64,000 nucleotides of DNA from Gracilaria gracilis (taxonomy: Eukaryota; Rhodophyta; Florideophyceae; Gracilariales; Gracilariaceae), in NCBI GenBank assembly GCA_030374805.1, contig JARGSG010000224.1:930001-994000 (forward strand), read 5' to 3'. Under the pieces are notes generated by a model, which was not told the DNA's origin, did not search any database, and worked only from the letters and a program-made list of their open reading frames with translations. Position numbers and translations under genes: made by a program. Positions 30,648-41,467 of the stretch are shown one piece after another. Numbering within the stretch: the first letter of the stretch is position 1; each line of letters opens with the position of its first letter.

Positions 30648-31859
30648 TCAGGTTTTTTCATCTTCACTGCCTGGTGCCGCTAGTTCAATTTGGCGATCCA
30701 CCTGATCTGCTGTGGGGAGCAGTAGTTCTAACGTGGGGCTGCTAACAATAGGTCTGGGAATCCCCAGCGCCACATTATGTGAGTGCGACTTGGCGTAGAC
30801 AAATAGGAAGCCCGATATCAATGCGAGGAATACACCAAACCAAGCATGAGGGGTGAATTTGGTGCGGAAAATGGCAGCTCCGAGCAGCACGATAGCGATC
30901 TTGTTAGTCTGCGCAAGGTAACGCAGGACGTCACTTGACGCAGCTTCGAAAGCGGACAAAACAGACACAAGACAGCCGGCGCTGAGCGCAAACGAAAAAA
31001 CTAGGGGTATCTTGGCGGTGATGGGCAAGAGCGCAACTTCGTGGGCGAACGTGGGTAACTCTTGGTTGAACAAGGCAAACAAGAGCGCAACGGGAAGCGA
31101 AAGGAGATTTGCAACGAACGCTTTGTCAGTTGCTCGATAGCTTCCAGCGCAATAGCGTAGACTGAGCACGTAGAACATGTGTGTAGAAACATTGAAGCAC
31201 GACCACACGTAGCCCAAAAGGGATGTTTGAGAGATAGCGCTGGCGGAGTCAAATGTGAACACATTGGCTAGCATGGAAAGCGCCATGGCAACATAAACGC
31301 CGCTGGGAATTGAATGACCAAATGCAATTCTCTCGACAGTTGTGACACCAAGAGGGGCCAAACTCTTGACGACTGTGAAAGCGGGCAGCGAGATGAAGCG
31401 TAGAGAACGAGCGTTGGAATAGTGGTAGAGTAGGAACAGCGCGGACGGAAGGAGCATGCTGGAAACGTGCGTGGTGGACACGGTGGGGGGTTCGTTACGA
31501 ACAACTGCGACGACGGAAAACGCGAGCACGACAACAAGACATTGCACGGCTATGATAAGCCAAGGGTAGTCAAAGAGTGGTTGGGAGAATACGGCCTTGT
31601 TAGCGAGCACAAGTGCGACGGATTGGGTAGCCCACCAAAGACATGCGAGAATGCCGGCAGCATCCCAACCAAGGCGATGGAAGTGCGCGAGCACTGGGAA
31701 GGAGGCGGTGACGGCGCGCAGCGCGGCACCGCCGCCGGCGTCCAAAGGCTTGCGGGAGGCCGTCGTGGTGGGGGGGGCTGAGCACTACCGGAGGAGACGT
31801 AGGGCGGCGATGGACTGCATACCAATGGTACCGGACGAAGACGAAAGCGACGGTCGCAT
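30648..31859 (-). CDS. Nucleotide-sugar/triose-phosphate-type transporter
   Basis: A polytopic member of the drug/metabolite transporter superfamily with about ten hydrophobic spans. The C-terminal block TNKIAIVLLGAAIF followed by LISGFLFVYAKS resembles the nucleotide-binding region of Golgi GDP-mannose transporters (Vrg4 type), so Golgi nucleotide-sugar import is the best guess; substrate is unproven. The body of the frame (30648-31777) is sure, but it has no in-frame ATG before its first membrane span. One model solves this: a 28-nt first exon (31832-31859, starting ATGCGACCG) joined across a 54-nt GT-AG intron (31778-31831) to the body, giving 385 residues. Against the model, the promoter-like motif lies inside that intron, so a non-AUG start remains possible. 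It is divergent from the membrane-protein gene at 32224. Confidence 0.72.
31818..31831 (-). promoter_or_regulatory. Recurrent TACC-TTGGTA motif copy
   Basis: GTACCATTGGTATG on the minus strand, about 70 bp before the first certain codons of the transporter. It matches the motif found upstream of other genes. If it is a transcription start element, the proposed first exon of the transporter is wrong. Confidence 0.35.
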
Positions 31860-32223
31860 CGTAAGACGCCGGCGGTAAGTCGGCGTTGAGGGCGCGCTGA
31901 CGGCGCAGCACGGCGCATGACAGTGGGTGACGCGCAGCGCGGCAGGTGTGCGCTCCGGCTCCCGCGCCACACGCGTGTTTCCGTGCCCAGTTGCTGTGCT
32001 GTGCAAAGCATCTGTTTGGCACTTGTTTCAAATACCTGCGTGCAGCTACCCTTGGTATTATGCAGTCGGCTCACCCTGTCTGCATCGTTGCCTCTCTCGC
32101 TTTCGCTCTATCGCAGCTCGGCTACGGCAGGCGGCCCGTTGCCAACCCCCAACATGACACGCCGCTGTTCTTCGTCACTCGCGACGGAGGAGGACGTCGA
32201 GCGTTCTAACCAAGTGCCTCACA
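31860..32223. other. Shared divergent promoter region
   Basis: A 364-bp segment between the divergent transporter and membrane-protein genes. It is GC-rich on the left and contains a copy of the recurrent motif at 32046-32059. No separate gene seen. Confidence 0.5.
32046..32059 (+). promoter_or_regulatory. Recurrent TACC-TTGGTA motif copy
   Basis: CTACCCTTGGTATT, 165 bp before the ATG at 32224 and in the same orientation as that gene. It shares the downstream word atgcag with the copy at 31818-31831. Confidence 0.4.
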
Positions 32224-33465
32224 ATGGAGCGAGTACAACCGGGTGACCCGCTTGGGGGCTTCGGAAATGTCGTGGCCGAGCTCAACTCTATCCCTACCTT
32301 GTTGGCAGCGCTTGCGGTCGTCCTGGCCGCGTTGCAAGGAGTCTTGTGTCTTGAATCAGTTGATTCCTGTCGCCTGTCCAGAAGAAAGATGAACATCTTG
32401 CTGGCGTTTGAGGCCGTCGAAACCACCGTGCTATTGGCATCGGAACTGCTCTCATTCTTGGAATTACGCGGCGCGTTTGATCGTGCATTTCCAGACTTGC
32501 AGTTTGTCGCGCCCTGTTTGTTTGCTGCCGGCGTATTGCAGACTTTTTCTGAAGTGTACTTCACGCTGGCAGTTGTAACAAAAAGTCGCATCTCGTGGAT
32601 CCCAGTGTCAAACATGGGTTCAGGCCATGCACTATTCGAGATTGTACCTCTTACACTGTCGTTGCTTCTATCAGTAATCCTTATAGGCTGGCGCTTCCGT
32701 TTGTGGTTTCGCGCGAATGCCGTTACAGCAGAGGAGGCACTAACCGCCGTTCAATCTGAACCGTCCCTCGGACATGGCGTTATGGCTTTTGCCGCCGGCT
32801 GGACTGTCTTTATAAGTGGGTTGCTCGTAGTCATTATGCTGCTTTCTGATTGTGGCGAAGATGGACCTAGTTACTTTGCTGGTCTTCGTTACCTGTGGCG
32901 TCCGGAACAATGGATTGATGAGCAGCATATTGGTACCAAGGTCTGGTACCGTCACTACGAAAACTCTGACCAAGCCTTGGATGAGTACATCGCTTCTGCG
33001 ACTCTGGACAATAGCGTACCTGTTCCGAATAATGTTCGCCAGGTCCACACGCTCTTGGAGCGAGCGCCCATTCATGTTGGTAATGCTATTGTTGGAACGG
33101 ACAAAGGTTTTTGCAAACAAGAAGACAGGATTGCCTCCCGTCTTCAAAAAGTTGTTCTTATTGCGGAGCACCTTGTTGTTCTACCTTTGCTTGTCGTCAT
33201 TGTGGTTATCATAGCGCGAAATCACGATAACCTAGATCAAATTCATTATGAGGCGTTGACGCCGCTTGCTGAAGGCGCTATTATTCTTGCGTTTGTTGAG
33301 TTTGCCATCGGTATTAAGAATTTGCTTTGGGGTGTGAATGGTACGGCAAAGGGTGAGCGATCTAGCGTGTCTGGTGTGGAGAGGCTGTCTTCAATTCGTG
33401 GTCTGTCAGCGTCCGCCAACGAAGCCGAAAGCAATTCTTGCGACCTACAGATCAAGGTTGATTGA
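32224..33465 (+). CDS. Polytopic membrane protein of unknown function
   Basis: A 413-residue protein I do not recognise. Hydrophobic segments suggest about seven spans: roughly residues 22-44, 57-80, 95-118, 136-158, 185-207, 317-340 and 350-372. A hydrophilic loop of about 110 residues (208-316) separates the fifth and sixth spans; it is rich in Trp and Tyr (YLWRPEQW, VWYRHYENSD). The tail after residue 375 is polar and Ser-rich. There is no signal peptide, so the first span probably serves as anchor. The start is the first ATG in frame. The reading frame is long and internally consistent, so the gene is sound even though its role is open. Confidence 0.8.
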   Translation: MERVQPGDPLGGFGNVVAELNSIPTLLAALAVVLAALQGVLCLESVDSCRLSRRKMNILLAFEAVETTVLLASELLSFLELRGAFDRAFPDLQFVAPCLFAAGVLQTFSEVYFTLAVVTKSRISWIPVSNMGSGHALFEIVPLTLSLLLSVILIGWRFRLWFRANAVTAEEALTAVQSEPSLGHGVMAFAAGWTVFISGLLVVIMLLSDCGEDGPSYFAGLRYLWRPEQWIDEQHIGTKVWYRHYENSDQALDEYIASATLDNSVPVPNNVRQVHTLLERAPIHVGNAIVGTDKGFCKQEDRIASRLQKVVLIAEHLVVLPLLVVIVVIIARNHDNLDQIHYEALTPLAEGAIILAFVEFAIGIKNLLWGVNGTAKGERSSVSGVERLSSIRGLSASANEAESNSCDLQIKVD

Positions 33466-34295
33466 GACTTCTAGCCACCATTTCTGTGTTGACCTCTTAT
33501 GCCAACATAATAATAGTAACGAGACACTCGAAGATACTCACCCGATGTTTGCTGTGGACTCTTCCGTAGAAATGGCGTGTCTTCTTACGATATGTCAAAA
33601 CGTTCAGGCGCAGTCTATCGTTCATTTGCCTTTCAAGCCTGACTGATCGCTGATTGGGGGTTCTGGTTCATCCGAAGTATATCTTTTGCGGTTAATGGAG
33701 TTTCGCGATAGAGTTTGTCGTTGGATGACACGTCATTATTGAATTGAAGTTCTCGGGATTTGTAGGAGCAATGCAGAAGCACTTTATATACGCACACAAG
33801 ACTGTACAGCCGTATGTCGGATTCCGAACTTCGCGCGCATGGCTCCGCTTCAAATCCAAATGCGAAGTGGGAGCGTGAGACTCACGGTTTACACTTTCGA
33901 GTCTCGTTTTCCGGACCTATATCCTCATCGGCAAACGATTGTGGGAGATATGTAACTCATCATAGTCGAAGAGTAAGGTTACCACAGGTAGAAGTTTGTG
34001 AGTTGGTAGTTGTATACAGCGAATTAAATTTAAGATTTAATTTGTGCCGCTGTTTCTAAGCACGGTTTCCCTCTCTCTGCTTCATAGGCCATATTGGATT
34101 ACCGCGGTGCACGGGGCCCATGGAGGAGCCGTACTCGTGGACAAAAAGCTACCAAGAGAAACATAAGTAGCTTAGACATTGACCTTGCTACATACTTCCG
34201 ATCTAGTAACATTACTCAGGTTGGAATGAACGGATCGGTGGTTCGCCCCACAAACACATACAGCGCTTGTATCGAGAGTGGATGATATATTCCAA
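33466..34295. other. Spacer before the FUN14 gene
   Basis: No gene that I can support. A short AT-rich inverted repeat (attaaat/atttaat) sits near 34021-34043. The last 200 bp are presumably the promoter of the FUN14 gene. Confidence 0.5.
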
Positions 34296-34835
34296 ATGCC
34301 GAAGACCGGTTCGATTGTTCTACGAGCGTCATCACTGTTCAACGGGTTTGTGCGCCGATCGCTGTCGTTGCAAAATGCGCCTTCAACGACCTTCTCAGTA
34401 ACGATTGCTGCAAGTGCAGCTTCTTTCGCGGCAGCTGACGATTCAGCTCATGAAGAAAAGGAAGGTGCGACCCAGCAAGCCAATGCATCTCAGCTTGATT
34501 CGCTCGATGTCCCGGATCAGGGCAAACCTATAGTTCAGTCTTTGGGTGAGCAGCTTTCTTTCGGGGCCGTGCTTGGATTCGCCACTGGGTACTCAATCAG
34601 AAAAGTTGGGAAGCTTGTCCTGTTCCTTGTAGGCACTGAAGTTGTTGTACTGCAGTACATGGCTTATCGACAATGGCTCGTGGTGGACTGGCGACGTTTA
34701 GGAAGAGATTTGTCGCCAAAGTTTAACCGATCGGCTTGGGATGGTTTGATGAACATTTTGCTTTATAAAATGCCATTCAGTGCAGCTTTCTCAGGCGGTC
34801 TCGTAGCGGGTTTACGTGTTTCACATACGAAGTGA
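34296..34835 (+). CDS. FUN14-domain protein, probably mitochondrial
   Basis: A 179-residue protein starting at the first in-frame ATG. Residues 1-50 are rich in Arg, Ser and Ala with no acidic residues until about 47, like a mitochondrial targeting sequence. A short acidic linker follows. Residues about 85-176 form the FUN14 domain: SFGAVLGFATGYSIRKVGK, then a hydrophobic span ending YRQWLVVDW, and a last glycine-rich span (FSGGLVAGLRV). FUN14 proteins such as FUNDC1 sit in the outer mitochondrial membrane and act in mitophagy and lipid or contact-site biology; that role is family knowledge. No LC3-interacting motif of the animal kind is visible at the N-terminus. Confidence 0.85.
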   Translation: MPKTGSIVLRASSLFNGFVRRSLSLQNAPSTTFSVTIAASAASFAAADDSAHEEKEGATQQANASQLDSLDVPDQGKPIVQSLGEQLSFGAVLGFATGYSIRKVGKLVLFLVGTEVVVLQYMAYRQWLVVDWRRLGRDLSPKFNRSAWDGLMNILLYKMPFSAAFSGGLVAGLRVSHTK

Positions 34836-37800
34836 ATGTATGATTTCCGCTGCATTCACTTAATGTGCGGCAGGTATTTCTACTTCGAAGTGGAACCCTG
34901 GGGGTGACGCTTTTCGGAAGTGGGACTTCGTGCGGGAAACAGAAGTCTTTCTGAGATGAGGATTGCGTATGTGAATATGAACACCCTTTCTGTTCTTATG
35001 TCGATTAGTACCGTATCTTCAGCTTCTCGCCATAACTTTTCGGCGCTGAAAATGTGTCACGTCAGAAGAGAGAAACTCTTTTATGTACAAAACTAGCTAA
35101 CGCACTCAACGTGTTCGTCTTTTTTGACATTATTAGCGCTGCTCTGATCAACGGTATACATGCGGATATATATCACTTCCTAAAAAGCGGATGCACAATG
35201 TAGCATGTCGTACTCTCTTGTTGCGCACGGATATGTCATATCGTACGGAAAGGGAAACTTACGGACCACGCTGTAGAAGAGGAAGAAGATGCATAAAACT
35301 CTTCAAATCAGTTCTATCGATGGACTACACTTTCAGAGTCGTGCTGGTCGTTCAGGGTTTTGACGTTATTGCAGTATCGTAGACGTAGCTCAATGTTGAA
35401 ATTCAGAAGGAATGCGTTCCTTCGGGCGTCCTAATGATGCTGCAAAGTAGTTTGCCAAAGCAACCAACTCATACCCACGTCTAGAACGCGCTGTACACGG
35501 GCGAAGTGTTGAACACTATGTCTTCATTGCTTGGGTGCTGAGCCGTTGCGGTGTTTCGGAAACGAGCGCGTAGACAAACTTGTCAAAACGAGGCTGCAGC
35601 TTCCCAAGAAGTCTTTCTGTATGCTGGACATTTGTGTGATCCGCTGTTGCAAAATTGTCCCCGACTGATATCCGGCGAAAGGGCTGTCGAATAGCCGAAG
35701 TGACGTTTGCTCAGTTCTTTGTAGGACATGCATCTTCCCTACATCCTATCGGCTCTTCTTCTTTACTGTGGTCCTGAGTTCCCTATTCCAAAATTCAGCG
35801 AGAACTACTCATCGAAGTAGTTCTCTCTTTTGAAGAAGGCCAGAAACCTTTGGGGTCATTGTCGGGCTATTTCTAACATAGATCTTTCTCCTTTCTTCTT
35901 TATTGCGGTCGGTCGCCCCTGATTCCGAGATGACTGGAGGTCTGTCAAGAGATAGTTATTTCTCCTACTTCTTTTTGGGAAGACACCTCTCATCTCCGCG
36001 ACAAATTTGTTAGCGGGAACAGAAACACCGCATGTTGTAAGTCTATCGGCTCTTCTTCTCAAGACAACGCTGCGGTGCAGCTTTGGGACGGATATAAACA
36101 AGGATTCTGGGCAAGTCGCCCTTTGGTGCCCCCTCACGAACTCCTCGCGCCTCGAGCTGGTTGCAATCCTGCCACACCGTGCAAAAAAGAACGCTACAAG
36201 TCTGATTCGGCGTGAGCCACAGAACTCGCCCTCTTGAAGAGAGAACGATTCATCTGAATCTTGACTATAGTTAAGAGAAAACTGCAGTCCACAATGAAGG
36301 CAGGGTGTCATGCATTCGGCATGTACCCTGAAGAGTGTGGTGTACTGACTCCTTTTCCTGGGGTAGAGCATGTTATTTGTAATGGCGGGAGCCTCATCAT
36401 CTACATGAACAAGAAGGAGGATCGCTACTCCTTACTGGTAAGTGGCAGGAGAACAGACGTGTCCTGTTGAAAAATGTGCTACACAGACTTTCGTCTTCCG
36501 GGCTTCATGTTCGTCGCTGATTGAACCCAAACAGCGTTGCGGAGCCCCATACATTTGGGCTACCCAAGGGTAGGAGGGATTGTTGGATTGCGATGAAGGA
36601 GAAGGCAAAATTCATTTCTCAGACAGCATGCGCAATCAGTGGGCGAATTCTGGATACGTCATTCTTAGAATTAACGCAGCTCTGGTCCAAGTGAACAACT
36701 TCATGGAACCATGTAATGATCTATCTAGATACCTGGCAATCAGCACAGCAATAGAAGAATGAAGTCCATAAAGATGAAGGAGATGGAACGTTTTCTTGTA
36801 GGTTTGTTTCGAAGGATTCCTCTTCGGTTTCAGGTCTATGCGGCTATCATGTCAATTCAAAAACGGACAGTGACGACGTCTGGCGCAAACTGGCAGGGAA
36901 GAGTGCTTTTAATAGCGACGCCTCTTTAACAGCGTATCATGTAACATGCCCAAGTGTGTTTCATGCCATCGATAAAATCTTCTTCATTTATAATGTTGTT
37001 CTGACGAGCTGTTAACACACCAAATGTGGTGTGCCATCCACCTAGCAACCGCTGGGTGGACAAGAATGCGAGAGCTGACGATTATGTACGATAGTTTTGG
37101 AATAGTGAATGTAAGTCTTCGGTACACAAGTAGGAAGAAATAATAAAACTGATCTCATCCGTATTGGCAGAAAGAAGGTAACTCAGTCTCGGCCATCCGA
37201 ATCTCGTGCACAACGAATAGCTACATGGAACAATTTGAACTTACCCGCAAAGTTGCTCTTTTTCTCTCAATCGAAATATATAGATTAGAACGAGTTCACT
37301 CTCATGTTGACTCGTTTCTTCTTGTGTCACGCTCAGAGTTTTTCTTGGACGCACTTGAACAGAGGTCCGTAACTCAACGATTTAACCCTGACAAGATGTT
37401 GCTATGTAGACATTGCTTGTTCTTCCCGGTCGCTTGGCTCACAAGATGATTCAACGGAAATTGCCCACTGGGGTTCCATGACAAACGATCAGTGGAAGCA
37501 CTTAGAACTTGATGCAAAATCCACTTGATTCCGCGATAACAATAATATCTTCGCCAGCAAACAGACAAAGATAAAAAGAATACAGCCGTATATCCGAAAA
37601 AAATGCCACTACACGATGTAGACAATGAAATGTGAAGGTTTTCAGTCAACAACAAGCACTTGATTCTCTCATGATTAACTATTTGACACTGCTGGTGCTT
37701 CTCGAGAGTATTCTTGGAATTTCATTATAGTTGCAAGGCAAACGAGCTCGTGCACGGAGCGCATCGGTCCGCATACTGTTCTTGTTGCAATCATCTTGAA

Positions 37801-39543
37801 CTCTTCGAAAAGTATGAAACAAATGACAGAATGACCAATTAGTTACCATCTTCTATAACCTTCGAGTTCCAGTCGGCCAGGTACGTGTAGAAAGCTTTGA
37901 CAATTTTCACGAGGTGAATCCTTTTTGCATCGTTGGAACACAACGGATTTGATCATTCAACAAGAGTGGCTTGGGTTCTCATGCACTTTGCCAGAACTTT
38001 TAGAAGGCCTTGGATTATGAAGCAAGCCCTCAGAGCTTTGGATTGCTGCTTTAAAGGTACAGTAGCAGTACAGGCTACACTTGGAAGCCAAACAAAATAT
38101 GAACAAATGAAAGCAAGGCGTCGGCCCTCTTAAAAGGTTACAACGTTAGCCCTCGTTTCCTGCTGCTCTCCTGTATCAGAGCAGGAATTCCATGAGAATC
38201 TAATCTGACACGAACCACACAAGTTCTTGGTCTTCCTAAAGCGAGAAAAATTCCGCAGAAAGCTCTGCCTCAGTTCGGTAACAAAAAACGGACGACTACG
38301 ATAAAGGAGAAGAGAAAGCCAGATGGGAAGTTGACATTTTCCCCCAACTTTTGAGCCTTCAGAAAGGCATTTCAAAGCAATCTAAAGATTGATCTTTGGA
38401 CGACGGGCCGCATTTGGTCTTCATAAACTTGGCAGGCAATTTGCATTCCTGGGTCTCGAGCAACTGCGGAATTATTCGTATAGGACGCGTCCATTAACTG
38501 TCTTGGACTTTCCCGTCCACTAGTGCAGAAGTTGAAGTCTCCAATAGATACGCTCGACGTGGAAACGGTACTCAACCCGAAGATTCGATGCCCAACCGCA
38601 ATACCTGAGCGTCGAGACTCTGTTGACGTGGATAAAGTTGTAAGAAGAGCAGGAGTCTTTCAGTTCTGCACAAGGTACATTATTAGTACAGATTGCCCGC
38701 AGTAAGGAGCTGGGTTCCGATGTGGCATAATTCGTTCGCTGCCGAGACTCCAAATGGTTGGGGTAAAACGCATGGCTTTGTTCCAGGCGTGCCAACTGCG
38801 AGGTCGACGGCTGTTGCCAAAACCGTCTCGTGGTAGCTGGGTACAATTGCGGTTGGTAGGTGACGTCGTGGCAGTCACACATGATGTGAAATGCGTGGCG
38901 GATCACATGGAAGATAATCAGCAGAGCGGCACGCATATCATAACGATCGCGCAAGGGGAGAAACTGGGTTATAAGCTCTGTTGCAGCCGCGCAATTTGGC
39001 GGTGCGGGTTTGGTTTTCTAGGAAGGCAACTAGCAACATCTCAGCGAATGGGATACGTAGGATATTAACCTACAACAGAGCCATGTGTCTTGCGGTTTGA
39101 ACAGCGTGATGATGCGTATGCATACACACAGTAAGCGGTGTGAGAGCCAGATCTTCTTCAGAAAGACGAGCACGGAGCTAGTGTAGTGAGGTCGGCTTTG
39201 GCGTACCTTCGTATCTATCGAGCATATAAAGATTCATCATGAATACTAGACACTAGATATGATCGTGAAGTTGCAGCAGCAGCGATGGGCCATTCCCTTG
39301 GCCACTTGCTGGTCCTGTCAGGTTGTCGTTGACAGAATCTGTCAGACAGATCAGAGGGCCGAATCCGTAATTCGATACAAATCAGTAAAAAAAAAAAACC
39401 TTCGCTTTCATGAGGTCTTGAAATGCCACGTCGGCATGGCTTTCCGTCAGCAGCCGCCTGAACTCCTCCCGATCGCGAGCGAATCACGACGTGTGTCGAA
39501 CTACTCTCCGATTCCGGCGCGAGGGTGAACATTTCATGAAGAG
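34836..39543. other. 4.7-kb region without a convincing gene
   Basis: The largest gene-poor stretch in the window. Composition is ordinary (not strongly AT- or GC-rich). Open frames up to about 170 codons occur on both strands but show no domains, fit chance expectation, or begin at non-ATG codons. A 9-bp-arm hairpin lies around 35811-35836, and a tatcggctcttctt word recurs near 35747 and 36043. One short segment (36294-36437) looks more coding-like and is listed separately. Confidence 0.5.
36294..36437 (+). other. Possible isolated exon or gene relic
   Basis: ATG followed by 48 protein-like codons (MKAGCHAFGMYPEE..., then CNGGSLIIYMNKKEDRYSLL) ending exactly at a strong donor, G|GTAAGT. I cannot find convincing partner exons downstream and do not recognise the peptide. 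It may be a real first exon, a decayed gene, or chance. Confidence 0.2.
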
Positions 39544-41235
39544 ATGTACGGGGCTTCGAGATACCTTTTTCGAAGAACGGTAACTGCGAGTGCTTTGCTC
39601 GTGCCGGCTACAGCCGCGGCCTACAACTACAGGAAGCATGGCGACGCTAGACCTTTGTGGTGTCAGCAGTACGCGAAGCAGTGGTCATCGACTTGGTATC
39701 AAAGTTTAGTTCCACGAGCGCTTGCTGAGTCTTCATTGCCACTAGAAAAACCAAGGACGATTTACGAGAGGATTACTTTTCGCCTTGCTGGGTTACCGGA
39801 CATTCCGGCGGCACAAGTGCGCGCATGCGGCAAAGGCGCAGAGAAGGTATTGGTGACGTACGGAAATGGCGTATTTGACATTACGGAATTCATCGAGGGC
39901 CATCCAGGAGGCGATCAAATTATGTTGGCGGCTGGCGGACCTCTTGAGCCGTTCTTCGAAACGTACGCGCTACATAAGAAATTCTTTGTGTACGAGATGC
40001 TGGAAGAGATGCGCGTGGGCAACCTGGTTGTAGACGAGGAGTGGGAGAAGCTACTACAGCAAAGGAGCAACCAGGCAGGGCTAGCAGCGTATGCAAACGA
40101 ACCCAAACGAAGCAAGCAGTTGATCGTACGCTCAGAGCGTCCCTTCACAGCGGAGCCGCGCGCCGATGTTCTAGTGGCATCGCAGCTAACGCCGAACGAT
40201 GTATTCTACGTGCGTAACCACATGCCGGTGCCTGTGATTGACAGCGAGGACTACGAGCTGACGATCGAGGGCTTGGACGGCGAAGTGCTTGGTGAGTTGA
40301 GTCTGGAGGACTTGAAGACAAAGTTCCCCAAGCATACAGTGGCGGCGACGCTGCAATGCGCCGGAAACCGACGGACGGAGCTGAACGAGGTGCGCTCGGT
40401 GAAGGGCGGCACGTGGGATGTGGGCGCGATCGGCAACGCCGAGTGGAGCGGTGCACGACTGACAGACGTGCTCAACTACGTACAGCAACAGAGCGGGAAA
40501 ACGGCGCTGGCGGACGGGGTGCAGCACGTGTGGTTCGAAGGACTGGACGAGGACGTGGCGACACAGACGCGCTACGAGGCCAGCATCCCAGTGGACGTGA
40601 TGCGACGCGTGGGCGACGTGCTGCTTGCATACGAGATGAACGGCGAGGAGCTGCCGCGCGACCACGGGTACCCGATCCGCGCGGTGGTGCCGGGCGTGGT
40701 GGGGGCGCGTAACGTGAAGTGGGTGGGAAAGGTGGTGCTGGCGGCGGAGGAGAGCTGGTCGCACTGGCAGCGGAAGGACTACCGGTGCGTGGGGCGCGTG
40801 GACACGACGGAGGGCGGTGATGAAACGGCGTACGAGTCAGCGCCAAGCATCCAGGAGATGCCGATCGTGTCGGCGATCTGCTGGCACGACGTGGACGCGC
40901 GCAACAAGCGCGTGCGCGTGGGCGGCTACGCGTTCTCGGGCGACGGCAAGGCGATCGTGCGCGTGGAGGTGAGCGCGGACGACGGGCGAACGTGGACGGC
41001 GGCGCAGCTGGTGGCGCGCGACGACGGCGGCGCGCGGCGACGCGACGCGTTCGACTGGACGCTGTGGCGCGCGGACGTGGCTCTGCCGGCGGGCGATGCG
41101 GAGGTGCGACTGATGTGCCGCGCCACTGACGCGGCGAACAACTCGCAGCCGCGCAGCAAGCGCGACGTGTGGAACGCGCGCGGGCTGCTCAACAATTCGT
41201 GGCACACGGTGCGTCTACAAGGGTACCAAGGGTAG
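39544..41235 (+). CDS. Sulfite oxidase with cytochrome b5 domain
   Basis: A 563-residue animal-type sulfite oxidase that oxidises sulfite to sulfate, using a molybdenum cofactor and passing electrons through its heme. The basic, Ala-rich N-terminus with a hydrophobic stretch (about 1-27) suggests targeting to the mitochondrial intermembrane space. The cytochrome b5 domain follows, with heme ligands H120 (HPGG motif) and H144. The molybdopterin domain contains the Mo-binding cysteine C272 in TLQCAGNRR and the GYPIR(A)VVPG segment. The C-terminal Mo-co dimerisation domain spans about 430-555. Plant enzymes lack the b5 domain, so this is the full heme form. The first 800 nt have mixed codon usage, then the gene turns sharply GC-rich. 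It is intronless. Confidence 0.94.
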   Translation: MYGASRYLFRRTVTASALLVPATAAAYNYRKHGDARPLWCQQYAKQWSSTWYQSLVPRALAESSLPLEKPRTIYERITFRLAGLPDIPAAQVRACGKGAEKVLVTYGNGVFDITEFIEGHPGGDQIMLAAGGPLEPFFETYALHKKFFVYEMLEEMRVGNLVVDEEWEKLLQQRSNQAGLAAYANEPKRSKQLIVRSERPFTAEPRADVLVASQLTPNDVFYVRNHMPVPVIDSEDYELTIEGLDGEVLGELSLEDLKTKFPKHTVAATLQCAGNRRTELNEVRSVKGGTWDVGAIGNAEWSGARLTDVLNYVQQQSGKTALADGVQHVWFEGLDEDVATQTRYEASIPVDVMRRVGDVLLAYEMNGEELPRDHGYPIRAVVPGVVGARNVKWVGKVVLAAEESWSHWQRKDYRCVGRVDTTEGGDETAYESAPSIQEMPIVSAICWHDVDARNKRVRVGGYAFSGDGKAIVRVEVSADDGRTWTAAQLVARDDGGARRRDAFDWTLWRADVALPAGDAEVRLMCRATDAANNSQPRSKRDVWNARGLLNNSWHTVRLQGYQG

Positions 41236-41467
41236 ATACAAAGATGGTGCCAGCGGCGGCGGTGGCAGCGGCGGCGGCGTGAGGACGCGACGACACGCGC
41301 GATTCCTGGCAGCAACGAGGCCGCGCCGCGTGCGCGAGCACGGCACGTTGCACTGTACCGCGCATTATTTTTCCACCCTGTAAAGCCAATTGTTGGCGGC
41401 CGCTGCTAAATAGCGTGCGCGCGCGGAGTGAGTTCGCCCTTCACCGCGCGTCCGCCGGTAGCAGACC

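Noticed and set aside
31549-31568. CCAAGGGTAG word resembling the recurrent promoter motif
   Set aside because: It lies inside transporter coding sequence and matches only part of the motif.
34307-34320. B-box-like GGTTCGATTGT word, considered as a tRNA signal
   Set aside because: It lies inside the FUN14 coding sequence, and no A box or cloverleaf can be drawn around it.
35856-36371. 171-codon minus-strand open frame
   Set aside because: No domain or protein-like composition. A frame this long is expected once or twice by chance in 64 kb, and it overlaps a more coding-like plus-strand segment.
38520-39068. Open frames of 104-144 codons on both strands
   Set aside because: Neither strand shows a recognisable motif, and they overlap each other.
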